A program made the position numbers and the translations under genes. A stretch of 64,000 bases of DNA from Isochrysis galbana (taxonomy: Eukaryota > Haptophyta > Isochrysidales > Isochrysidaceae): assembly GCA_018136815.1 (NCBI GenBank), contig JADDIW010000059.1:61007-125006 (forward strand), read 5' to 3'. Below, one piece after another: positions 33,440 to 45,175 of the stretch. The stretch's first letter is position 1. Each line of letters begins with the position of its first letter. The notes beneath the pieces are model-generated. The model was not told where the DNA came from and searched no databases. It saw nothing but the letters and a program-made list of their open reading frames with translations.

Positions 33440-34856
33440 AACAGTTTCCGTCTCATGTCGCCCTTCATGCTGTGCCGAGAGCGCGCCGCACACAACAGTC
33501 CGCCCAAAGCATACTGGCAGAGCACACAAGGAAGGGAGGGCATTTGTGGCGCGTGCGGCTCGCTACTGGAGTTTACGAATTGCGTAGGAAGTGCACCTAG
33601 GTCAGCGCATCTGAATTGCGTCCCTCGATTTGGAGTGGATGTGATCACCATGCCCACATACGCAGTAGGTTGGTACGCGGCAATGTCAGACGAGGTTATG
33701 CTGGGCTGGGCGAGCACTTTGCGATTCGCTGCTTGTCCATCGCCCACCACCACACCCCCAACCACCCAACCTCCGAGGCCAATTCTCTGGAAGAGACCAC
33801 ACGCTTTACTTGCAGCGTTGACAGCTCTTATGGCGTTCTCTTTAAAGGGACATGCTGCACGATGTCCTTCATTTTGTAGTCGATGGTTGCGCAAACCGGG
33901 AGTTGTCATGCTACATACTTTCGGGATCCGAAATGCACGTGGTCGGACTATACCGGATACTGAGTAGTGCCACTGGTGCCGCTTGCCTCGCTAACGAAGG
34001 CGCTAGGCTTCTAGTTGGGCCGTTAGTAAACACGGCGGGTTGAATGTGCACGCTTTGGTGTTGACCCACTGGTTGTATGTGTCTGCGTGGAGATCGTGGA
34101 AGTGCGTGCGTGGCACCCGGTGGTGACTGATCAAGTTATGCATTGTACGAAGACAACAAAACTAATTATACTTGGTTCACTCAAGGGGTAGGGCGAAGGA
34201 GGGAGGTCAAACATTATTTTTACTCACCGCGGCAAGGCTCGAGTCTGCAGCCGGCACAGGGCCGCTCGACGAGACTCTTGACGACGTGCGAATGCGGTGC
34301 GGGTCCAGCGCCTTGGCACACGGCCCTTGAGGTCGAGGGAGACGCACAGCCATTGCAATTGGCCGGTGGTCGGCATCGGTGGCGCATTGAGTGTCGGCCA
34401 CATGTAGGCCCTTGATGAGACGATCGCAGCACAGCCGAGCCTTGATTGCGCGCTCTGAAGGCTGTCGATTGCACGCACCACTGCGTGGTGCGTGTTCTCG
34501 GCCTCGGCCGCAGCATGTGCCCTGAGATCATGCATTGTTGAAAACTTACACGAGCAGCAGCGCTGGGTTTCTGCCAGCATGACGGGAGGTGTGCGCATGT
34601 GCAGACATCCCATGGTGCTCGATGGGCACCAAGGGCCCTGGTGCATGCGCGCGAGCGCAAGGGCGCACTCAGCCTCGAGCTCCGGTGCACTGTCCATTGG
34701 ACGGAGGAGGGACATGGGCGCGAGAGGAGAGAGGCGACGAAGAGAAGGGAGGGGGCGGAGTACGGGGGGGAGGGGGGAGGGGGGGGGGAGGGATTTTTTT
34801 ATATCCATTTTACGGGGGCATTTGTAAAAAAATAATCAAACCTGAGGTTGCAGCCT
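33440..34856. other. 3' flank of CDK and unassigned DNA
   Basis: No gene recognised. 34745-34800 is G-rich, and 34813-34856 is a copy of the short repeat at 13788-13836. Confidence 0.45.
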
Positions 34857-34984
34857 CTAACATCAACACTCTCTACCTGCTGGCGTGGAGATTGAGATTC
34901 GTAATGATAATGACCGAATTCTATAGAATCCATTAATTACGACGGCGTCGCATTCTCCGAACGAAGAATCAGTATTGATGAGAA

Positions 34985-35968
34985 CAACTAAGTTTATACT
35001 TAGTTCGCCCATGGGGGGGCACGAGCCCCCCCCTCTTTCCACTCCTCCCCTGCCATGGGGGAGGAACCACCCATGCTCCTGGCACGCCTGATGGCTTGCC
35101 AGGAGCCCACTGCCCTGCTGACCCACTCTCTCAGTGGCAGGCTTGTCTGCCTCGCGCGTCCTGGCCCCTCGTCGTGGCCAGCCCATCGCTCCAACCCCCC
35201 ACCCTCGGTCGGTACGCGCGCACATTGCGCTTGGGCATCCTCCGATCCAAATGCTGCCGAATGTTCAGTGGCCCACCTACGTAGATGTGCCCGCAAAAGA
35301 TGCAGGCCTTCGGGCGCACGTTCTTTGCGCGCCCATCCGTCTCGACGATGGTGGATGGACCACTCCAATGAGCTACCCTCGAGGTCCTCCAGCGGTTGTC
35401 TGCCCCAGTCATGGGCCCTGCTGCAACTGCTGAGGGAGCTGCTGCTGTTGTCGGTCGTTGCCATCGCCGCACGGCCGCACGGCCACGCACCACGTTCCTT
35501 CTTTCACTTATGAATATAAAATTGTAATTTAACTTCTAACACCTTCGACCTGATAGCAGGTTATCAAGTCCAATAGACCTGACGACCTTCTATAAGAACC
35601 TGATATAAAAGCCTGACGTCCCATCCGCGGAGGGGAGAGAGGGCGCGGAGAAGGGGGTGGGCGGAGCGTGAGCTCCGCTCACCGAAAAATCGGTAAGTCT
35701 CGCGCCTGTTTACAGGATAAGTCGAGACAAAGTCGGCCGCCAGCCCAGGTGGCGTAGGAGGAAGGGGGGAACGGATCATTGGGGGGGAGGCGCGGGCCAC
35801 CGGACCATATCTAAGCCCTTCACCCCTATCCGGTCCCCCTAGTAGTGCACGGGGGGAGCCGCCTGATGGCGGGGGGGGAAGGGCCGGGGGAGTGGGGGTG
35901 TAGAAAGTATGCTACGTGTAGGTAGTGGTTCCATTCGCCGCGAGTGCGGTAAGAATATTATGAAGTTT
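34985..35968 (+). mobile_element. AACTAAG-headed retroposon, type B, complete
   Basis: Perfect 16-bp target duplication TCAGTATTGATGAGAA at 34969-34984 and 35969-35984. It starts (C)AACTAAGTTTATACTTAG and has the hairpin head seen at 18628. The 3' half (35600-35930) matches the element at 63136-63885 and includes GTTTACAGGATAAGTCG and AGGGGTGAAGGGCTTAGATATGG-like blocks. Ends near AGAATATTATGAAGTTT. 984 bp, non-coding. Confidence 0.85.
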
Positions 35969-36295
35969 TCAGTATTGATGAGAATACTGACTGGAAAGAT
36001 GAAAGATGCATCGAACTAAGCAAAGCCCTACTTTTTGCTAACACGACTTGCGACTCGGCTAGGACCCTAGGACGGCCCAAACAGGAATGGGTAGACAACC
36101 GAAAACGAGGATAGACATAAACGACCTACGCCCCTTGTCCTTATTCACGACAGGACAAGACGGCAAACTAGTACTCAGCGTAGAACTCCTCACGATAGCC
36201 ACCAAGCTGGGGGTAGCGCACATCGTAGAGGGATCGAAAGCAGTTGTACACAAACAAAACGCGCAGGACTAGGGAAAACCCGATAATCGAAAACA

Positions 36296-37171
36296 TAAAA
36301 ATAAAACAATTAATGTTATATCCTAGCCAACCCCACTAGCTAATTGGACACAACTTTTCCGTCCCGGAATCCCGCCATGCCTGACGAGCCAGGTGTCCGA
36401 GTGCTACCCGGGGGGAGGGGGCACTGTCCCCTCCCCTCGATATTCGTCCTCCCCCCAGTGCCAGTGCACGCACTGACCCCGCGCACCCCAGCACGTCCTC
36501 TCCTCGAGTCCACGCTGGGGGAAAACCCCTTTCGGGTAAAAGCAACGCAGGGGGGGGGGGGGGCACTCGTGAATAGGAGCCCAGAAACGCTCATCTCTCC
36601 TCGCCTAAGCGAGTGGCCGCGGCGAGCCGCGGCCCTTCCCTCCTGGCTTTGGCGCCCCCGTCTTCTCTTACCCAAACGGGGCGAGAAGACAGGTAAACGC
36701 CGGAGGGGAGAGCTGCCACTCCCCCCTCCCCTCCCTCTTCCTCCTCTCTTCCCTGCGGCTCTGGCCATGGCGCGCGCCTGCGACCCCTCTTCAGGTCCCC
36801 AGGAGGCCAGCAGGGGCCTGGGAGCGCAGCTCAGGGGGCAGGTGAGGCTGGGGCATGGCCCTGGCCCCTCCTGCCTCTCCATCGCTGGCTCTCGAGCCCC
36901 TGCCTGTCGACTGGAGCTGGCTGGGGGGTCCTGATCAGTGGGGCCCAGGGGGAGGAGGGGTTGGTCAGAGGGATTGGCTGGCCACGACAGGCCAGGGCGT
37001 GCGATTCAGGGATGCCTGTGAGGAGAGGGATGGGTCAGCAGGGCAGTGTGCTCCTGGCAAGCCATCAGGCATGCTAGGAGAGTGGGTGGTTCCTCCCCCA
37101 TGGCGGGGGAGGAGTGGAGAGAGGGGGGGGCTCGTGCCCCGCCATGGGTGAACCAAGTATAAACTTAGTTG
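36296..37171 (-). mobile_element. AACTAAG-headed retroposon, type A, complete
   Basis: 15-bp target duplication CGATAATCGAAAACA at 36281-36295 and 37172-37186. Same organisation as 12887-13757: palindromic head at the right, GGCTAGGATATAACATTAATTG and an A/T tail at the left (minus orientation). It lies in the 3' UTR of the LINE copy. Confidence 0.85.
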
Positions 37172-37495
37172 CGATAATCGAAAACAAAACACAACACCAT
37201 TACCCGACATCCGAGTACCAAAATCAACAAAGCCGCACGCACACCCCGGCAAACACAAACAATAGTCACCCGCCAAAAGCAAAAGGCATGCCCGGACCCC
37301 ACACTCTGGACCAGGCGCCCAAGGTAGTGCACCTGGGCCGGACCCCGGAAACCGAACAAAAAGGAACGAAGGAGAAGGGTGGAAGGGAAAGAGGTGGGGG
37401 AGGGGAGATAAGGGCGATGTCGCTTGTAGAAAGGAAGTTTAACCTAGGCAGTCGTAGGTGTTAGCCCAGAATCTTCAGACTTCTTTTTTCAAGCT

Positions 37496-37709
37496 CTAGC
37501 TCCAGCCTTACCCCCAAAGACTTAGTCATCCGACAAGCTCCCACTCCAGACGACCCCACCTCATCTTGTGCAAGTTTGAGAGCCTTGCAGGGTCACAATA
37601 CGGAAAATGAGAAGTGCCCTTCATAGCACTCATCGTCTGCATTCAAACGAGCGACGATGTCAGAAGGATGTGCTTCACATGACGGCCGTCCAGGCCACAT
37701 TTATCGACC
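37496..37709. other. 3' flank of the CAF-1 gene
   Basis: Short interval between the LINE terminus and the CAF-1 stop codon; nothing recognised. Confidence 0.5.
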
Positions 37710-40700
37710 TCACGAGAGTACCAGCTGACGCAATTTTACCGTCTCTCCTTCTAACTTTGGGAAATCAGAGACAACGCGCTCTACTGCCGCATTGACGGCA
37801 GAGGCCGACAAATGCGCTCGTTCTCCCCTCTCGGACGCAAGCTGGACCAGCGCCTGGACGCAAAACTTGGCGGTTGCAACCTTTTCAATGCCGGCGGCAA
37901 GGGCGGAGGCGAGCTCTTCGAGCAGCGAATTTCTTGCAGCGAGTAATAATTCACCCATTCCGAGCAGCGAAACCAGCGCTAGGAGCGTTCCAGCCGCATA
38001 CTGAGCGTGCCGGCCATCTTCCTTGGCTTGATCGACCATCGCATCTACCCACACCTTGGAGGTAAGTGACTTGCCAAATGCCTGCACCCGCTGAGCCAAT
38101 GGACCAGACTGCTCCAAGGCCGTCTCCTGCGCACAAATGGATCACACGTGAGTTGCAAATGATTGAGCTGCAAATGGTGGCATGAGGAGTGGCAATTGCT
38201 CAAGTGCGCGGTCGCTGGCTCTGCAGGTGAAGCTAGCGGGTCCACGTACCGTGGGACACCGCTGCGAAAGCAGGAGATGCACACAGCGCCAAGCATTTTT
38301 GCGCAATTGGAGGTCGTCGTCGACGACGCAGAGTAGCAAGTGAGGCGCGAGTTCAGGTGCGCCGAGTAGGTGAGCACCCAACTGTGCTGTCGACGCAATG
38401 CTGTCTGTGGTTTTTGTCACCACATCCCCCGATGAGTTGAGCCTCTGCCATTCGACCAAGCAGTCTCCCAAACAGCGGAGGGACGCATCTCGGCGGTAGG
38501 TTGAAAACTTTTTGGGATCGAGCGCAAGCACCAAGGAGTGCAGCACGCCTCGACTTGGAGTGGCTGCGTTTGAAGAATCGGACCATGCAGAGTGAAGTGC
38601 TCCCACAGGCGCGTCGCTGATGTCTTTATTCAGCTTCTGCTCGAGTGCCTCCCATGAGAAGGTTTCCTCACCCTCTACTATCAACTGCTCTACCTGCATC
38701 CTCTTTGCCACAGCGTCTGTCTCGATCGCCGTGTGTACCGCTGGCATAGTTACCACAGCCACGCTCTCGCCCACTGATTCCTCGGACTCGCCCGCCAGCT
38801 TGACGCAGGTTGCGTCAAGCATGGCTCTCGACGTACCCTTGGGCGCCGCTCCAGCCGCCTCTTGGAGCCTATAGAGACGCCAAGCTTCCGTCTTGGTAAT
38901 CACCTTTCTCCCTCTTGGCCCTGCGTACCGTGTGTACTGCGTCTTCCCCGTCTTGGAACTGATATGAAATTCAGTCCATCCAGGAGGGAGGGCCTCCTTC
39001 TTGCGTCCTCTTGTGGAACTTGGTGGCAAGTCCTTGTCGGTGCACTCACTTGGCGACGGCGTAGACGCCAACGGATGCGCTAAGATGGCTTCCTTTGCAG
39101 CTTCAAGGTTGACCGTCTCACAACGTGCCATCTGGGCCGTCTTACTCGGAGCAGCCGGGGTACTTTGCTCTACTTGCGTCGACGTGGCCGCAGTCTCCGC
39201 TTGCCTTTTCTTGGAGCCGCTAGCAGCCATCAATTCAGCGACGTAAGGATCCGTCGCTGCTAGTCCGATCGGCTGCCGAGGCTCACTTGCCGGTGAAGGC
39301 TGCGAGGCTTGCACCCGATCGCTTGCTGAGATGGTGCGGCTCTCCGTCTTTGATCCATAGCTGCCAGTCTCGGGACTGGGCTGTGACGAGGTCCGCTTGG
39401 AGAAGAAGGCGTTGAGCGAGCCACTGCGGGGCTTGTCTGTGCTCTTCGCGGCATGGCTTGCAGTGGCCGGGAAGCTGGAGGCAATGGCTCGCGGACGAGC
39501 GTCGTTCGGAGATATATTGTCGTCTTTTGGTATTTGTCTCTCTATGAACGCCTGCTTCGCGGGGGTCACGCTGCCAGCGCCAACATCAGCCGAGAGGGGC
39601 ATCTGAGTGGGAGCTGGTGCAGCTTTAAAAGTCGGCGGCTCGGCAGCTACACTAGCTTCGCTGCTCAGCACTTCGACATCTGCAGATTCGGACGCCTTCG
39701 CCGCGCCTGAGATTGGCACCGCCAATAGTGCAGATCTGGGCATCGCCGCCGCCGCATTTTTTTGTTGCTGGGTTGCAGCAGCAGCTTGTTTCTTCACCAT
39801 TGAGTCTAGGGAGGGAGTCCCCACAGGAGCACCATCGATGCTTGTGTACTTCGTCCTTGAGCGTGATCGCGAGGGCGGAGGATCTTCCAGTCCAAGACCC
39901 TCAGCGAGCTCCTTGTTCACTATCCAAATCGAGATTGCGTCATAGATTTCACCTGCCGCGGTCAGTCTTTTTGTGCGCGTTGCCATCTCCCTGATTTTGG
40001 ATTCTATAGACCCTCGCGAATGTCCGGAGTGGGCGGTACGGAAACGCTCACAGAGCTGTAGAATACCCTCTGGAGAGCCGTGAATCATCTCGGCGAGAGC
40101 GAGCTGTTCTGCAGCGCTCAGGGTATTTTTTGGTGTCTTATGCTTGGGAGGAGCAGGATCTTCTGAGGAATCGCAGGGCTCAAGCACGAGAGGGAGCGGA
40201 GCGACCACCTTGACTGCATACGCCTCAAACTCAGCAGGCAACTTGCCCTCTGCTGGCCAAAGATTTATCACGAGCTGCGGTACCAGACGCCCGTTCACGC
40301 GCTTCGGTTGCACGGGCCCGGCAGCCGTACGCAGCTGTCCTGCTGCACTGGCGCAATCGCCGTCTGCATGCGTCCGTTCGTCCTCAGAAAGGTATCCATC
40401 GTCGACCACAAAACCATCACCATCCTCCTCGCCAAGCCCATCATTATCCTTGCTGCGATCGAGATCCATATCCTCGACCTCATCCTCCGAGCCGAGGTCT
40501 TCCCCTTCGCCTTCCTCCTCCCAGTCATCCTCAGAATCGACTTCGTAATCAAGCTTCTCATCGCGCCCAAAGGGCCGACGTGCCCGCACGTTCTTGGACT
40601 GTTTTGTCCATGTGCCCCAGTATGGAGGGCGAATCGAATCGCAATCTGGCTTAAGATACTTGTACCGAGCCAGCTGCCATGGCTGAAGCAAAATGCTCGC

Positions 40701-41644
40701 GTCACTCGACCTCTTGCGCTTGCGCGAGTTGAGCATCGGCCGTCGCCGACGGCCGTGAAGCTCAAGCTGCGCCTCTCCTGCCCCTCGCGCGAGTTGCTCA
40801 TCCAAGCGGGCTGCATCCAAATCCAAGCGGAAGGCATGCGCTGGTGCTACTTGCGTATACTCATCCGGAGGCTGGTACGCTCGCACAACCCGTCCACCTC
40901 GCAGCAAAATGGTGCCCTTTGGGAGACTCGCTGACGAAGAAAGGAGAGATATAGCTCGTTCGGCAGTCCCCGGAGTGTGTGATTCGCTGGCTTTTGCGGC
41001 AGCAGCGTCGGGTGCGGAAGTGGCAGCATCAATTACAAGCTTTGCAGGAGGCTTCTTGCCCCAGGCTGCAAAGAGCGAGCTCTTTTGGCGCTTTCGCTCT
41101 GCCTCCGCAGCACGCCGTGTCGCCTCTTCACGCTCCGCTTCGAGTTCACGGGCCTGGGGAAAGCAAGTGGTGCAGGGACATTGGATCAGGAAAATCTGGT
41201 AGATTGCTGAGCTGGCATTCATGTCACGCTCCGCGTTCGCACCTTCCGCTCACGCTCACGCTCCTTCTCCTCTAGCTTGGCCTTGCGCTCGGCCTCCTTG
41301 CGCTCAGTCTCGGCTTTCCTTACGCGACGCGCCTCTTCCGCCTCGGCCTCGCGCAGCAGGCGTTCTGCTCGCTTACGCTCACGCTCAGCAGCCAAGTCCG
41401 CAGCCTTGGCTGCCTTGGCTTCCTCGCGCGCCTTGCGCTGTGCTTCCTTAATGAGGCGTTCCTCCTCTTTGACCTCAGCCTTGCGCTGGCGCTCGGCCAG
41501 CTTCTCCTCCTTCGACATCGGAGTGGGCGCTTCAGTCCTCTTGGCCCCCGCGGGCGGCGCGGTCTCGGACAGAGCACCGGAATCGCCACCCGCCACCGCG
41601 GGGCACTGCTCACCAGATGGCGCAGACTCATTGGTGGACTCCAT
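37710..41644 (-). CDS. CHAF1A: Chromatin assembly factor 1 large subunit (p150) with C-terminal extension
   Basis: Histone H3-H4 chaperone subunit that deposits nucleosomes behind replication forks. Exons 41644-41243, 41153-38250 and 38126-37710, all phase 0 GT-AG, give 1240 residues. Order: acidic/Ser N-terminus; KER domain, a long Lys/Glu/Arg helix (about 45-165) crossing the first intron; ED region with the diagnostic RPPYWGTWTKQSKNVRARRP, then RPFGRDEKLDYEVDSEDDWE and DGYLSEDE (about 310-410); a winged-helix-like segment (EMIHGSPEGILQLCERFR ... SIESKIREMA). Beyond that are long Ser/Ala linkers, an MBD-like block (LPPGWTEFHISSKTGKTQYT, about 850-900) and a helical HEAT/ARM-like C-terminus (LLALVSLLGMGELLLAARNS). 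The last two are not part of animal or yeast CAF-1. ATG 41644 precedes the KER; the final exon's end is less certain. Confidence 0.9.
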
Positions 41645-41901
41645 TGATGCAGAGAGCCGACGAGACGGACGAGAGGGTGAAAGGGAGGAGCAATGCGGGT
41701 AGGGTGGGGAAGAGGCTGGGGTGGGTGGAAGACCGAGTGGGCGAGGGGGGGGGGAGGGGCAGAGATGGAGAGAGGGAGGGAGAGAGAGGGAGAGTGGGAC
41801 GAGGGAGAGGACGGTGGGGGGGGGGCTTGTCACACCGGCCTTTTTTTCGCGCGCGCGCGGGAACTCCTCGCTCACACCTCCGCTGGATGCTCCCGCCCCT
41901 C

Positions 41902-42253
<352 letters not shown>

Positions 42254-43316
42254 TTCCCACGCGCTCCCCCTGCTCCCGCCCCTTCCCCTCCCCTCGGACG
42301 GCGCAGGGGCAGCGATCTTCTTCTCCGGTCAACAGGAAGGCTGTAGGCTGAACAATAACAATGAAGAAAAAAGAGATTTTTGCCTTTCTACATTTTCTAC
42401 TGGAAGCTAGAGCTTCGCAGCCGATAGCGCTTCGCAGCCAGCATGCGCTGGCGCCGATGGCTCCGGCGGCCGCCAGGGTGCCTGTGGAGCCGCCCGAAGG
42501 GGCCAAGGGGGCCTACACCAAGGTTGCCCACGAAGCCCTAGCGGAGCAACGGCTCGCGACGTTCGAAGACGTCCGCAAGGCCGTGGAGCCGTGGAGCACT
42601 GCCGCGCGACGGGCGAGAGCGCGCGCCGAGCGATACGCTCGGGCAAGTTCCCTCTAGCTACTGAGGGTAAGGTGCGTCAGGCGCTGTCCCGCGACCCTTC
42701 CAGCGAGAAAGCCGCGCGGGCAGGGGTTTGGGGTTGTGCGAGAACGTTCAACTGGTGTTCATATGCCAAACCAAACCTATTCACAGCCTTACTGAGGCAC
42801 GAGGGTTTGAAATTTGCTTTATAGGCAACATGGGGCGTCGGACCCCTATTTAATAGATGTCTAGGCATCTTTTTGTTGAAAGAAACAGACCTCTCAGTGG
42901 GAGCGACGTCCAGCTCGGCTTGTGTGAGCCGCCAGAGCCGCCAGAGCGTGTGCTATGTCTTGGGGGGGGGTCAGACTGGACTTCATCTTCATACCGTCTT
43001 TTCGGACGAGGATCTTCAAAAGGCCGGAAGCACCCCCAACCAGCTTTCGCCGGGGCTTTCCGCTCACGGTCAGAAAATGCCGACCCCCAAAAATATTGGT
43101 ACTTAAAAACCCTGTTTGAACGCCCTACATACAGCTATAGCACAGAGGCGCGAGGGCCGTGACCGCGCCACCATGTCGCCACCCGTCAAGGACGGATTCT
43201 CCAGTCGGCCCCCTACTCAACCCTGACATCAAGGGATTAGCAGGACGCGCATGCTCCATCTCAGCGAAATTCAAAGTGTGCAGAGCCGCACGCCCTGACA
43301 CAAGAGCACACATGAC
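42254..43316. other. Intergenic with one small ORF and a repeat
   Basis: A plus frame 42361-42657 (98 residues) has an Ala/Arg-rich helical second half (AKGAYTKVAHEALAEQRLAT) but no recognised family. 42965-43090 is the partner of the repeat at 28130-28245. No other content recognised. Confidence 0.4.
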
Positions 43317-43790
43317 TCATGCGTTCTTTGGCTTGCCGGATTCGACCGGCCGACCGACCGGCACTTGAGTGGAAGCCTTGGCGACCCTCCGCGATTCAAA
43401 CAGTTGACTTTGGATGTCAACCAGCCGGCGAAGTACCAGGAACATGAAGAGCGAGAAGCCTGTGATGTAGGCATTCCTTTCATTTCTGAACATGGCAAGT
43501 CCGGTCTCGCACGACACAATCGATTCCTCGAGCGGGGACAAGATACCGACATGGACGAGGGGGTTGGAAATCGCGTCCATCGTATATGCGAAGTAGTAAG
43601 CGTCGAGCACCAGAATGGCGAAGCCACTGTACTTGACCGTCTGGTTGGAGAGCAGCGAGACAATCCACTGAGTGATCGCACCACGCACCATGTTTGACGG
43701 CACTGGCATGATGAGCAGGGTGACGAGGAAGCACTCGATGGCAAGCGCGACGCATAGGATGAGCCAGCCTGGGTCCATCATCTCTCCCAC
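43317..43790 (-). CDS. BAP31/BAP29-like ER membrane protein
   Basis: Single exon, 157 residues. Three hydrophobic segments (about 8-27, 50-72, 108-125) and the family hallmark at the end of the third (FRNERNAYITGFSLFMFLVLRRLVD) match the B-cell receptor-associated protein 31 family, which acts as ER membrane chaperones or cargo sorters. The long C-terminal coiled coil with caspase sites and KKXX signal of animal BAP31 is missing: the protein stops about 30 residues after the third helix (GRPVESGKPKNA). The start could be Met1 or Met4/5 (MGEMMDPGW). A purine/G tract lies about 120 bp upstream (43910-43950). Confidence 0.8.
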   Translation of the reverse strand: MGEMMDPGWLILCVALAIECFLVTLLIMPVPSNMVRGAITQWIVSLLSNQTVKYSGFAILVLDAYYFAYTMDAISNPLVHVGILSPLEESIVSCETGLAMFRNERNAYITGFSLFMFLVLRRLVDIQSQLFESRRVAKASTQVPVGRPVESGKPKNA

Positions 43791-44402
43791 AACCTACGGT
43801 CGTCCTCGCTCTCTCCCCGCACTGATCACCAGAGGGATTCACCCTGCCTCTCCACGGGCGGCGGGCAATCGGCCGGCGCTTCCCAATCAGAGAGGATGCG
43901 CAGCTGGAAGAGGGAGGGGAGAGGGAGGGGAGGGGGGGGGGGGGGGGGGAGTACTATGTTTACGTGTGTTCTACTCCCTGTATTCTTCTGTTCTTGTCCT
44001 CCCCCCCCCCCAAGCCCCTTCCCCGTCCCTAGGGGGCCCAAACCCCAGATCGCTACTCCTACTTGGCACCATCGCACCTTTGTGCTTTCTAAGGCTAGCT
44101 ATGGGTCTAAGGCTCAAATTTTAAGCTTTCCCCATAGAAATGGGGCCGATTTGAGAAGCTCGGCAGTGGAGACTTAGACTAAGTAGGCCGTCTTATCACG
44201 CATCACGCAGGGCAGTCGGACTGCAGTCGCCGAAGATGAAGGAGAAAGGAAGACGAACAAGGCGAAGCGCTGCACCGGAGGTTGAGAGTGTTATTAAAAT
44301 GTTAAATGTTATGTAACTTCTATGTCTATGTCTATGTCTATGGCCATTATCAGTGTAAACTATAAACGGACTGTGGACATTTGATGGCTCAACTTGAGTG
44401 TG
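43791..44402. other. 5' flank of the BAP31-like gene, G and C tracts
   Basis: GGGA repeats with a G run at 43905-43950, a C run near 44000-44011 and a short (CTATGT)4 repeat at about 44320-44340. No gene. Confidence 0.6.
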
Positions 44403-45112
44403 TCCCAACTAAGTTCATACTGCTTAGTTCAGCATGGGGGGTTAATGGGGGGGCGCCTCGCGTCCCCCCTCTCAAGCACCAATTCCCCTCCGGGGGGCCA
44501 GTCGGTCATCCCCATGTCCCCATGCTCTGCCTTGTGGCATGAGCAGCGCATTCAACACAACCACCGCCCAGACCCCCAGTGGGCGCGGGTCGCGAGCTCT
44601 CGTACTGACTCCCCCCCCCCATCCCTGGTCGGCAGGCAGACAGGGGCCTCTTTCTGGGCGGCACCCAGGGCCAGCGGGCCAGCGAGGCAGCGAGGCAAGC
44701 GTGGGAGAGGCAGGGGGGGCCAGGGGCTGAGCCCCAGCCTCCACTGCCCCCTGAGCTGCCCTGGCTGGCCCTCTGGCCTCTGGGTGCCCCCAAACCCCCA
44801 AAGGACCTCTGAGAGCAGGCCGTGGCGCGCCGCATGCCGCATGGCGACGCGCCGCAGGGAGAGGGGTGGAAGAGAGCGAAGCGAGGGAGAGGGGGGGATT
44901 TGCAGCCCCCCCCGATGGAGTGTGGTGAGAAACGAGCCCCGTTTGCGTTAGCAAACGGGCGGAGAGGGGCGGCTGGCGACAGGAGGGGGATGAGGAGGGA
45001 GAGGCTCAAGACGCCTGTGGGGAGTGGGGACCCTTGTGGCAGGTACCTCGAGGCGCAGTCTCCTATTTCTCGAGGATCGCTCGCGGCGAGAGCTGTAAGG
45101 GCCATTCTTCAA
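44403..45112 (+). mobile_element. AACTAAG-headed element, type C
   Basis: Head AACTAAGTTCATACTGCTTAG at about 44407, a degenerate form of the palindrome, then GGGGGGG/CCCCCCC hairpin arms. The body, with the GCGCCGCATGGCGACGCGCC region, the CCCGTTTGC stem and the CTCCTGTCGCCAG box, matches 4640-5110 and, inverted, 14440-15000. Directly followed at 45113 by a second head of the CCTACTTTTATAAGTGG type, so a fragment of another copy (45113-45175) abuts it. No target duplication identified. Confidence 0.6.
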
Positions 45113-45175
45113 CCTACTTTTATAAGTGGGGGTCAATGGGGGCCTCGCGCCCCCCTCTCTCCATCGCGGACACCA

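Larger units (their letters stand above)
34857..37495 (+). mobile_element. LINE 3' end interrupted by two retroposons
   Basis: Pieces 34857-34984, 35985-36295 and 37187-37495 together match the LINE C-terminal coding region and 3' UTR at 20110-20788 (LAWR...FYRIH, MGRQPKTRIDINDLRPL at 36087, then the CCGAAACCGAACAAAAAGGA and TCTTCAGACTTCTTTTTT end). The frame is broken by stops and frameshifts. Truncated at its 5' end near 34857. The insertions at 34985-35968 and 36296-37171 each have their own target duplication, so both are younger than this LINE. Confidence 0.8.
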
